Shown here one piece after another: positions 1-9,900 of a stretch of 20,935 bases of DNA. Source of the DNA: Conidiobolus coronatus NRRL 28638 (lineage: Eukaryota; Entomophthoromycota; Entomophthoromycetes; Entomophthorales; Conidiobolaceae); contig KQ964418.1 of the NCBI GenBank assembly GCA_001566745.1, forward strand, positions 386,812 through 407,746. The letters are read 5' to 3'. The notes under the pieces are model-generated. The model saw only the letters and a list, made by a program, of their open reading frames with translations, had not been told where the DNA came from and ran no database searches. Position 1 is the stretch's first letter; each line of letters opens with the position of its first letter. A program made the translations under genes and the position numbers.

Positions 1-174
1 TAAAATGATTATTTTTATATAAGGGATTTAATTGATCCTTACCAAATGTTATAAAATGAAAGAAGATGATTACTAATACAAATGGGAAAATTACTTCTTT
101 TTAGACTAAAGTCATGCCTTAAGGGCTTTAGATTAATTATTGTGGGATAGCCAATAACAGAGTATATTAAAAAT

Positions 175-180
175 AAAAAA
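175..180 (-). terminator. Pol III terminator of tRNA-Ala
   Basis: Six T residues on the minus strand begin immediately after the discriminator base of tRNA-Ala, followed by one A and five more T. A run of four or more T is the normal RNA polymerase III stop, so transcription probably ends here. Confidence 0.75.
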
Positions 181-253
181 TGGAGAATCGGGGTATCGAT
201 CCCCGTGCCTCTCGCATGCTAAGCGAGCGCTCTACCATTTGAGCTAATTCCCC
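181..253 (-). tRNA. tRNA-Ala (anticodon AGC)
   Basis: This is a nuclear tRNA for alanine. Read on the minus strand it folds as a cloverleaf: acceptor GGGGAAT pairs with ATTCTCC (one G-T wobble), the anticodon stem CTCGC/GCGAG is perfect around loop TTAGCAT, and the T stem CGGGG/CCCCG is perfect around ATCGATA. The anticodon AGC lies at 220-218; its A34 is normally deaminated to inosine to read GCN codons. There is no intron. The last base (A) is the discriminator; CCA is not encoded, as in eukaryotes. The gene stands alone, about 230 bp beyond the 3' end of the XPF gene. Confidence 0.96.
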
Positions 254-455
254 ATATTAAATTTAATTATTAATTAATTACCAATACACAGAAATAAACT
301 ATTAATTTATACCTCTAATTTTTTCATATTATCATAGATTTAATCGTAAATTATATAAATCATTTAGCTATGCATAAATTTTAAATTATTTATATACATT
401 ATCTCATTAAATTTCATCATATAATTATATTTAACAATGTAAATATTCAATATTG

Positions 456-461
456 TTTATT
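456..461 (-). promoter_or_regulatory. Poly(A) signal AATAAA of the XPF gene
   Basis: Read on the minus strand this is AATAAA, about 26 nt beyond the XPF stop codon. The spacing suits a 3'-end processing signal. The motif is common by chance in such AT-rich DNA, so only its position supports it. Confidence 0.45.
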
Positions 462-487
462 CAAAAACTAATAAATTATTACTTTAC

Positions 488-3173
488 TTATTTTGGTAAG
501 TTATTAAAATTCAAATTGAAGAAACTATTTAACTTAGTGCCATTAACCTTACTATCCAACAGCTCAATCATTTCACTCAAATCCAACTTACTCAACTCCC
601 TTAAACTATTGACTTTGGCTTTTACCTTAACAACATTTTGATAATTAATGCCTGGTAAACTTAACAAAATATCGTGACTCACATCCTCTACCTTATATCC
701 ATGAGTATCGCCTCCACTGACTGCTCCAATGTTTGTTGAAGTTTCTAGGTCTGGCTCAGGGTATTCCTTTTTAATATCATCAAAATATTGTGTGCTCATT
801 TGATTTGAACTTGACCAAATTATTTTTAATTTTGGGAAAGTTAGCGTAAGTAGAACTAATTTAGTTTTTACACTGTTATCATTCACTGGGAATCTAGGAT
901 CCCCACCCATAGATTCTAATGTAAAAGCCTTAGCTTCGTCAAACTCTATTAGTAGAATTGGATACTTGTAATATTGGCTCATAGCTTCAACTTGGCCGTA
1001 CAATCTTCCTGATGAGATAGATTGAATTAAATCAGGTAAGCTCTTTCTCTCTACACAGTGATCAGGACTTAAAACGTAATCTCCAACAACTAAGGTACTT
1101 GGAATTATTTTAAACCTTTTTGATGAAGTGCACTAGGTAACATACTACGAAACTCTCTCATATCAGCTATAACCGACTTTAAATTATTTTTTTGTCCACC
1201 TGCTATTCTGGTGGCTTGTTCAGATAAATTGATCAGATATTCGCTACTTGTAACTCCTCCGGGTGCTTGATGAGGTACTACTATATTAGCTTTATCTAAA
1301 ATTAATTTTTCAAAACTTTCTTTCTCCTTTCTAATTTGTAATAGGAAGTTTTGCTCTTCAAAACTATCTCTATAAACTAAAAAGTAAAGTTTTACATTAA
1401 GCTCTGGATTTAAACTTTGGTAAACTTCTACTTGACGAATGAAAGAAGGGTGGGGAACTGTTAGTATTATGTATTGAGGTTGAAGTCTAGTTAATATGTC
1501 TGATTCATTGGCCTCAGATTGTAGTGGTTTAATTATTAGTTCAACTGTATTTGGTGAACCTGTTAATACTCCAAATTCTTCTGTTAATCCCTTTAATACA
1601 ATATCTTCTTCAGATTCTTCAACTGTTAAATCTATTGAAGGTTCCTCTTCTTGAGTTAAGTCAATAGGTTTCCCACTAACTTCACTTCCGATATCATCAA
1701 ACTCATGCTTTACTGTTGTAGTATTAGGCGCTGCAGCTGCTTGAGATGATCCTCTAACTCTTCTCCTCTTATTTGCAGGAGGCGGTCTGCTAATAGTTTG
1801 GGGAGGAGCAGTTGCGCATGAAGATCCTCCTGGTTTTGTAATATTTTGCTTTAAGTTAGAGGTAGCCTCCTTCCAGAGCCAAAACTGGTCATATCTAGAC
1901 TTTAACATTGGATGCGCTTCATCAGGTCCAAGTTCATAATCTTCCAAATAACTTTCTATTTGCTTACAAGCTTGAGGATCTTCCCCTAATATTAATACTT
2001 TAATAGATTCATCACTCTTATTAGGATTATGATCTATTTCCAATTCAATTTCCCCTATCAATTGTTTAATTTGCTTCCATTTTGGCTGCTCCTCCAAAGT
2101 AGGTACAATTTCCTGATTGCCATCCTTCTCCTTCTTAATATAAACTCTAGACTGAGCTGCTATCATCAAAGCATTAGCAGAATCCGATAAAACCCAGTTA
2201 CTAGGACTAGAGCTCAAGTTAGAACTCATGATAACTAAGTGTAAAACTTTTAAAAAAGTAATTGAATCGTATTGAATTAAATATTCTAATAAATTTCTTA
2301 ATTTAACAAGGTCATCAATAGCTTGAGAGGTTTTAAACCCTACTTTATGCCAAAAGGACTTGAGTTTAGATCTTAACCAAGGTACAAATGTTTTAGAAAT
2401 AGCAAATTCAATATTTAATTCATCTTCAACATCCATTAATAATTTGCACCTTTTTACTTCACTTAAACAAATTTCTAAACAATCTAGGATACTTTGCTGG
2501 ATTAGTGCCATTGATTTTGTTAATTTTACCCTTAACTCTACTACGCTAGGGGCATTTTGATCTAATTCTTCTGATACTTGAGTGTTAAATCTGGGGAATA
2601 GTAAACAGTTACGGATCTGTAATAGTTTTAGCGTTTTTTCCAAATTATTAAATCCTGAACTTAATTGAACTGGGTTCTCTGAGAATCCGTAAATGAATCC
2701 ATCCTAAAGATATAACTATTAGATTGAATAACAGCATATAATATTTAACTCACCTGATTCTTTTCTCTATACATTCGAATAGCAAATTCTTCTTTGCAGT
2801 TAGGCTTTAATAGGTGACTCTTTAATATTATTAAGCCTGTGATTTTATCTATAGGTATTTTATTGCTAAGCATATCTGTTGACAGTATTGTACCAGTTAC
2901 AATCAGTACACCACCCTGCTTATACAGCTCCTGTCTCTGTGTTGGCGTACTACCCGTGTTAATACTCTTTAGCGGACAATTTCCTACCATTTGGGCTGGA
3001 AGCGAGCTAGCCTCACTATTCAACAACAGTACAAGATGCTTTTCATTATTATAAAGCTGTATTAAAGGCATCAAAATTTGGGATAACCCTAAACCTGGAG
3101 CCAATACAACTAAGTTATCCTCTGAACTTAACTGTGTAAGAATTTGTTTTTGATAATTTAATAATTCTTTCAT
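488..3173 (-). CDS. ERCC4/RAD1/rad16 homologue: XPF/Rad1/Rad16-type structure-specific DNA repair endonuclease (frame break at 1108)
   Basis: This is the catalytic subunit of the nuclear XPF-ERCC1 (Rad1-Rad10) nuclease, which cuts 5' of lesions in nucleotide excision repair, interstrand-crosslink repair and single-strand annealing. Exon 1 is 3173-2754 and exon 2 is 2703-488; the 50-bp intron 2704-2753 has donor CAG|GTGAGT, acceptor TTTAG and phase 0. In order, the product has an inactive helicase-like N-terminus (degenerate Walker A APGLGL), a linker with basic KRRRVR (about 452-457), VKHE and two IDLT motifs, the ERCC4 nuclease core with GD (681-682), ERK (692-694) and D698, and a C-terminal HhH2 region (LPGIN about 823). 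The total of about 878 aa fits the family. The sequence as given does not keep one frame: exon 2 meets TAA at 1107-1105, just before the nuclease motif, and homology continues without loss in the -1 frame to the stop at 488. The family is certain; whether the break is a base-call error, a real mutation or recoding is not. Confidence 0.9.
1108..1114 (-). other. Slippery-type heptamer TTTAAAA at the XPF frame junction
   Basis: On the minus strand the gene reads GGT TTA AAA TAA. The heptamer T TTA AAA matches the X XXY YYZ pattern of -1 frameshift sites in phase with the upstream frame, and TAA follows at once. A one-base backward slip, or one extra A in the run, both give the conserved reading GLKIIPSTLVVGDY. 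No clear stimulatory stem-loop is visible just downstream. A homopolymer length error is the simplest explanation. Confidence 0.5.
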
Positions 3174-4532
3174 TCTTATTTTTATTTTTAGCTTTTTAAT
3201 TTTGTTTGTGTGGGAATTTAAGTGACTTATAATAGGGAGTTTATCGATTTCTATTTTTATGGGATTATAAAGATTAAATTAGATTAATTTATGAATAATG
3301 TTTTAGTATAAAGACTTAATTTTAATTTTATTATGTAAATTATAAATATTTGTATATTATTTAGATACTATTAAGCTTCCTTATTAGTAATGATATTAAA
3401 AATTTAAACTATCTTATATGTATTAATTTAATTATTCCAGTAAATAGTTTTAAGTAATGAATTTTAACCAATAATGCTATTCTTTGAAAGTTCTTATATT
3501 AAATAATGTTGAGATTTTGCGTAATTTAACCCTTATTTTAACTACTATAAAACTGATTAAACGTTAAAGTACCTTACTAGCTGAGTTACAAGTAATAAAT
3601 CCTAATTAAAGAGTACTGTCTAATATATGCGCAATTTTATATTACATAAATTAATGGATTAGCTCTATTATTGTTTTCTCTTTCAATGAGCATTATTTTG
3701 TTTATTAACAATAAATTTAATCTTCAGATTAATCTTCCACTATTATTTTAGCCAAGTTTTACTTAATTTTAAAGTTATATGAAAGTTTTCCACTACAATC
3801 CCCACGCTAATTTAATCCTTCTTTTTTCTTTTTACTAATCTTGCATCAAATATAATAGTTTGCTTCAGCTAAAAATAAATACTAAGATGCCTAATAAAAA
3901 GGATAGAATTAAACTTAAAACTAATCAAAAATACTGTCAATTTATTAGCTTAATATTATACATAACTTGTTTTAAAAAGGTTTTAGAAGGTTGGAGTTAG
4001 TGCCTAGATTGGAGAGAAGAGTTGTTAAATATACCTGATTAATTTAGCACTAATCAAAATATTAATTTAAGCAATTTAATAATCTAAAGTTAATTTAGAT
4101 TAAAAAGTTAGTTAATTGACTACATGTGGCAAATACTAAGCTTACATGGTAAAGAGCAAGTATAAATAATTATATTACATTAACTTATATCGTATAAAAT
4201 ACGTAATAATCTTAGAATAAATTAATAACTTCTCCACACCGAGAGAATACCCCCTTTAATATTAAGTTTATTATCTAAATCAAATGAGGTTGACTAGGGG
4301 CTTCCAAGTTTATTACAGAATCCATTAGGGTTAACTGAAATTTAACGATCTCTATTGCATATTAGAGTATATTTCCAACTCTTTTAATTGACCCCATCCA
4401 ACTAGTATTTAATATTTATTTTTAATATATTTGTAGATTAATCAATTAATATCGATAAAATAGTATTTAAACTATATCTCTCCCCTATCTCCTTCAACCA
4501 TCTACAAAAAATATAAAAATATAACCAACTTT
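3174..4532. other. AT-rich intergenic region between divergent genes
   Basis: This holds the promoters of the XPF gene (leftward) and of the small ORF at 4590 (rightward). No open frame of useful length, RNA gene or clear repeat was seen. The stretch 4230-4390 is somewhat richer in G and C than its surroundings, and 4470-4505 is pyrimidine-rich, like a fungal leader near a transcription start. I can assign nothing else. Confidence 0.5.
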
Positions 4533-4589
4533 TTGGTTAAAATTCAGAAGCGTGTATTATTAGTGGATCTAGTAATTATTGCAACGAAT

Positions 4590-5003
4590 ATGAGTCGATC
4601 CAAATGGGCAGCCCATTGGAAAGCACTCGTAATAATGGCCCGCAAGCTTAGAGCTAAAAAAGTAGCCTCAAGAGGAGATGGTAGTGGTCCTTTCTATAAG
4701 ATTCGATCCTACTCTCACTCTATTCTCTTTAACTGCTCTCACCACCATCGTCAACACTCTTCCATCTCATTAAATTTTAAATTACCTGATAAAAATCAAT
4801 CTCATCCCATTATCACTCTAAACTACATCCAACCAAAACCTCTCAATATTGAATCCGCTCGCTTTCAAAAAGGTTATCATTTGCGTAAATTCGACTCAAC
4901 CGAAGCCTTTGACGCAATTTTGAAAAAAGGTTTTGGCGAGGATACCAACGGTAGAAGATTCACCCTTCAACTAACCCTCACTCCAAATTATATCAGAGCT
5001 TAA
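4590..5003 (+). CDS. Small basic protein of unknown function
   Basis: I do not recognise this protein. The frame is open from a stop near 4521 to TAA at 5001-5003, far longer than expected by chance in such AT-rich DNA, and its base composition is visibly richer in C than the flanks, so it is probably coding. The first ATG (4590) gives 137 aa; the next (4635, context aataATGG) gives 122 aa. Both N-termini are rich in K, R, A and S and poor in acidic residues (MARKLRAKKVASRG), which suggests a mitochondrial presequence or a nucleic-acid-binding tail. A His/Ser-rich patch follows (FNCSHHHRQHSS). The C-terminal half alternates short strand-like and helical stretches (ITLNYIQPKPL; FDSTEAFDAILKKGF; RRFTLQLTL). 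No membrane segment is seen. A small mitochondrial ribosomal protein is one guess, with no motif that proves it. An upstream exon cannot be excluded. Confidence 0.6.
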   Translation: MSRSKWAAHWKALVIMARKLRAKKVASRGDGSGPFYKIRSYSHSILFNCSHHHRQHSSISLNFKLPDKNQSHPIITLNYIQPKPLNIESARFQKGYHLRKFDSTEAFDAILKKGFGEDTNGRRFTLQLTLTPNYIRA

Positions 5004-6480
5004 AGAAAAAAATATTATATAGTTTATATGTAAATTGATTTATTTTATAAAAAATAAGTGTAAGATGGACTGTGTTCAACTTGCACTCAGAAAAAACAGT
5101 ATATTCAGCAATATATATCAAAATAACCTTGGAAAAATAAAACAAGCTCGATTTTTATGACGTAAATTAAATTAATACACGTGCGCACACTTGCATCTCA
5201 TTACATTACACTATACTAAATTAGACAATAGAATAAAACTGCAATATTATATATACTTTCTCTCTATACTATACCAAATTATTCTTTTTATTATTATTAT
5301 TTACCCATATTGATCTTCATAATATTTCTAGTAAACAATAATCGGTAAAATATGCTAAAATTATTTTGATTAGAAATTGGAGTAAGCTCCCAAATTTAGA
5401 AGGTACTAATTACTAAATTGAATCATTATATATACCATTAGTGTTATACTCTCATTGCCACATATATATACTTTTATTTAAAAGGCAATTATTTGGTTTT
5501 GGTGTAGTTTAATGGATGAGGAAATACTATTTGCGGAATAAATGGTTTTTTATTAAGGATTTTAATTTTTTGTTAAGTTGATAGCTTTTATTAAGAAGAG
5601 ATTAATCTACTATTAAAAGAAAATACTATAGGATACTCGGTATTCTATTATAAAAGAGTTTAATTTTATCTAACAAAGATAATAAAATTAATAATAAACC
5701 ATCTGAATTAAACTAATCAAGGCATTAACTACAATGGCCGTAATATTTTGTATAATTATTTTCTATACGTATTTAACAGACTATAAATAAACTTTTAAAT
5801 AATTAAAGCTTAGGCAATACATGACTTATCATTGCATTACAAAAGTTATTAATATCATTCATCTTTAAAATTAAATTATAACTAATTATTAATTCAAATA
5901 AGTTTTTAATAATTATTTGATTATGATCAAATTACTTATTATAGAGTGTGAACTTTAATAATAAAAAATAAAGAGAGAACTTTTTAAGTTATCAAAGTGA
6001 AAATATTACCAAAATTATATTAGTTTGATCATAAATTACTAATTGTACAACATAAATAAAAAACACACTTTTTGTATAATTTTATATGAAAGTAAGAAGT
6101 GGTGTTTGTATACCTATACATATCATTATGTTTAGATTAGTAATAGTTAGTTTTAAATTTATTTAAAATAGAATTTATAAAAAAAATTTAACACATCTTT
6201 TATCTAATATAAAAATATCCCAAATATTAAATTTTATATAAAAAAGCTAGCATTTAACTAGTATTTACTAGATAATAAGCCGTTTCGTGAAGATATCATT
6301 TTCTCATTATTGAATTGCTAGTATAGTGGTGTTAATAATTGACATAATTAGTCACTTATCATACTTACGTTAGTGATTAACATCTTATTAAATCACTAAA
6401 TATAACCCTATCCAATATATACTTAATTATAAATTCATGCACTTTTCAAATCATTCTTAGTCATAATTGGTGCAAATTTT
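5004..6480. other. AT-rich intergenic region, no gene seen
   Basis: This is the 3' flank of the small ORF and the distal upstream region of LYS2. It contains no credible open frame or RNA gene. It has simple AT-rich tracts such as an ATT run near 5285-5302 and an imperfect inverted repeat around 5908-5942. I see nothing else that can be named. Confidence 0.5.
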
Positions 6481-6489
6481 CCAATATAT

Positions 6490-6517
6490 TTTGATTCATA
6501 CTTTTTGACTCATACTT
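6490..6517 (+). promoter_or_regulatory. Tandem 14-bp repeat carrying a Gcn4/AP-1-type site
   Basis: Two adjoining 14-bp units differ at one base: TTTGATTCATACTT (6490-6503) and TTTGACTCATACTT (6504-6517). The second contains TGACTCA (6506-6512), the core site of Gcn4/CPC1-type bZIP activators; the first carries the one-base variant TGATTCA. The pair lies about 385-410 bp before the LYS2 start codon, where a general amino-acid-control element is expected. Confidence 0.6.
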
Positions 6518-6643
6518 GCCACATAAATTTCTAACTGAAAGCTTTGAGAATCTAGCAATTAATTGGCTAGTTTATCTAATTTGCGGTTCAAATTGCCTAA
6601 TTGAGAGTAGCAAATTCAAGTTAAAAGAAAAATTTAGTCTAAG

Positions 6644-6650
6644 TGAGTCA
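6644..6650 (-). promoter_or_regulatory. Gcn4/AP-1-type site TGACTCA
   Basis: TGAGTCA on the plus strand (TGACTCA on the minus) sits inside the near-palindrome GTGAGTCAC, about 250 bp before LYS2. In fungi this is the site of the Gcn4/CPC1 activator induced by amino-acid starvation. Confidence 0.6.
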
Positions 6651-6713
6651 CCTTGACTTGAAATTTATTAATTTGTATTCGATATAATGCATACAAAATT
6701 TATGAACTCCTCT

Positions 6714-6724
6714 TGACTCAGTCA
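6714..6724 (+). promoter_or_regulatory. Extended palindromic Gcn4/AP-1-type site
   Basis: TGACTCAGTCA contains the core TGACTCA (6714-6720) within an 11-bp dyad TGACT-C-AGTCA, a natural target for a bZIP dimer. It lies 17 bp upstream of a TATA-like box, the usual order of activator site and TATA box in a regulated fungal promoter. Confidence 0.65.
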
Positions 6725-6741
6725 CAATCAGCTTAATGTAG

Positions 6742-6749
6742 TATATAAA
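6742..6749 (+). promoter_or_regulatory. Probable TATA box of LYS2
   Basis: TATATAAA lies about 150 bp before the LYS2 start codon and just downstream of the third Gcn4-type site. No ATG occurs between here and the LYS2 start, so the leader has no upstream ORF. A second candidate, TATAAAAA, is at 6827-6834; which one is used cannot be told from sequence alone. Confidence 0.45.
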
Positions 6750-6900
6750 CAAGGCATATTCAATTTAATTAAGTTAATTTTAAGTCAAAGCAAAAATAAG
6801 GATCAAAAAAATAATTTTTTCATTCCTATAAAAATTTCATATATTTATTAATTAATTCTTGATTCTTTAAACCCTGTTATAATATATACTTTTATAAAAT

Positions 6901-9900
6901 ATGTCAACTGTACAGATTTCATCTCAGCAAGTAGATCGTTGGAGAACTAGATTAAGTAACCTAACAGAGTTTCAGTTACCTAGCGATTATCCTAGACCTT
7001 TACCCCCTAAGTTTGTAGACTCTGTAGAGACTAAAGTACTCAGCGAGACTACCTCTCTTTCCCTTCTTCAACTCTCTTTAACTAACCATGTCACCGATAC
7101 TGCCTCTAGAGAGTCACATCCAGCATCCCCCTTCCTCTGTCTATTAACTGCTTTTGGCGTTCTATTACACAAGTACACTGGAGAAGAAGATATTGTAGTT
7201 GGAAGTAGTTCAAACTCTGCCAACCCTTTAGTACTAAGACTTCCTATTAAGAGCGAGCATACATTCGCTCAGCTATTACAAACAGTTCATGAAGTAATAC
7301 CAATCTAAATCTTAAACCATAAAGATTATAATCTAACAAATATTTTAATTTAGGTTGAACAAGAAGCTCAAAACGACGAAATCCCATTTGCTGAATTATT
7401 CGAAGCACTTTACCCCACCACAACGAGACAAGAAGTCACACCTCCCCCTCTTTTTAGAGTGAGATTCTTTAACGAAACTGACACTTCAGAACAAACCTTC
7501 TCGCAAACAACATCTTTAAACGATTTAACTGTTGTTATAAGAACTTCACAAAACGGCTCACTAAGATCCGCATACCCCGCAATTGAAGTTAGTATTAGTT
7601 ATAATCAAGTACTCTTCTCCTCATCTAGAATAGCACACATTTTGGACCAAATAGAATTAGTATTAAATCAAGCTGTTCAAGAACCAAAGCTAGAAATTGG
7701 TCTATTTACGCTTGTTACTCCAAGATGTTTAAAGGTTATCCCTGATCCTACCCTTGACCTTCACTGGAGTGACTTCAAGGGCGGTATTCATGATATCTTC
7801 ACTAAGAATGCTCACAGCTTCCCAGAGCGTCCTTGTTTAATAGAGACATTATTTGATATTAACGAAGGTGTCACAGGAACGAGAACATTTACATACGCAC
7901 AAGTTAACCATGCTTCTAACCAAGTTGCCCAATTCTTATTAAATGGCGGCGTTGAAAGAGAAGATGTAATAACTATGTATGCTTATAGAGGTGTGGATTT
8001 AGTTATTGGTGTAATGGGTATATTAAAATGTGGTGCTACATTCAATGTTTTAGACCCTGCATACCCTCCTGAGCGTCAAAATATTTATCTCTCAGTTGCC
8101 AAGCCTGCAGCTATTCTTAACTTGAGGCGCGCTGGCGAGCTGTTACCTCCAGTTAGAGAATACATCCAAAATGAACTTGATATTAAGTGCGAGTTATCAG
8201 GCCTTGAGCTTTTAGACGATGGAACACTCGTTTATGAAGAAAACAATGAACAAAAGCCTTTACAACTTACCAATGAAGATGTTAATGTAGAAGTTGGCCC
8301 TGATTCAGTAGCTACGTTATCATTCACTAGTGGAAGTACAGGTATTCCAAAGGGAGTAAGAGGAAGACACTACTCATTAACACATTTCTATCCCTGGATG
8401 GCTGAAAAGTTTGGTTTATCTGAAAGAGATAGATTTACTATGCTTTCTGGAATTGCTCACGATCCTATTCAAAGAGATATTTTCACTCCATTATTTTTGG
8501 GATCTGAACTAAGAATTCCTCATCCAGATATCATTACCACTCCTGGTCAATTAGCAGAATGGATGCGCGATAACGAAGTAACCACTTCTCACTTAACACC
8601 AGCTATGGGTCAGTTACTTTCAGCAAATGCTCAAGTTGAAATTCCTTCCCTCTTTAATATTTTCTTCGTAGGAGACATTTTAACTAAGAGAGATTGCTTA
8701 AGATTACAACAATTCGCTCCCAATGTAAGAATTATTAATATGTATGGTACTACTGAAACTCAAAGAGCAGTAAGCTATTACTTAATCCCACCAAACTCAA
8801 CTCACCCCTCCTTCTTAAGCTCAGTTAAGGATGTTTTACCTGCTGGTCAAGGTATGGTAGATGTTCAGCTTTTAGTAGTCAGTAGAATGACTGATAAGGA
8901 TGGAAAGAGGAGAATGTGTGGTGTTGGTGAAGCTGGCGAAATCTATGTAAGAAGCGGCGGTCTCAGTGAAGGATATCTTCGATTAGATGATGTAACCAAA
9001 GAAAAGTTCCAGACCAACTGGTTTGCTACTGGCTCTCCTCAAAACGATCAAAAAATGCCCTTCTACTTAGGAGCTAGAGATAGAATGTATAAGAGTGGTG
9101 ACTTGGGTAGATACTTACCTGATGGAACTGTTGAATGTGTTGGAAGAGCCGATGATCAAGTTAAAATCCGTGGTTTTAGAATTGAATTGGGAGAAATTGA
9201 CACTCACTTGAGTCAACATCCAAGGGTTAGAGAAAACGTAACTTTAGTCAAGAGAGATAGAAATGAGGAACAAACCTTAATCTCTTACTTTGTCCCTAAC
9301 GAACTTGACGACGTTGAAGCTGATGAAACAAGTACTGATGAAGCTGATGAAGATGGTCCGCCTAGAAGATATACTAGATTAATAAGAAATCTTAGAAACT
9401 ATCTCAAGCAAAAACTTCCTGCCTATAGTGTCCCAGCCTTAATCGTACCTCTTCGCAAGCTCCCTCTTACCCCTAATGGCAAGATCGATAAGAATGCTTT
9501 GCCTTTCCCTGATACTGCTGAATACCTCTCTAAGTATCAATCCAAGCCTGCTAATGAAAATCTCACTTCTACACAAAAAGCTGTTCACCATGTATGGGCT
9601 CAAGTTCTTAACATTAAAGGTTCAATTGACTTAGAAGATAACTTCTTCGATTTGGGAGGTCATTCAATCTTAGCCACACGCTTACTCTTCCAAATTAGAC
9701 AAGCTCTCGCTGTAAATGTTTCTTTAGGCTTAGTATTTAACCATCCTACTATTGAAAAGATGAGTGCTGAAATTGACAAAATTAAGAATGTTGACCTCAA
9801 TTTGGTCAGCAACACTCCTATCTCCACTCCTGACCTTCGCAAGTTAACTTTAGAACCTGAAACTAGCGACGAAGAAATTTTCAACTATAACGGTGAATTT

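Noticed and set aside
453-641. Plus-strand open frame opposite the XPF 3' end
   Set aside because: It is antisense to the conserved XPF HhH region and its product is low-complexity; a shadow frame.
5495-5560. tRNA-like stretch (GGTTTTGGTGTAGTTTAATGG)
   Set aside because: It recalls the 5' half of a tRNA, but no matching acceptor strand, anticodon arm or T arm follows.
5908-6030. Imperfect inverted repeats (TTATGATCAAA and TTTGATCATAA)
   Set aside because: Short, AT-rich, with mismatched surroundings; plausible by chance in this composition.
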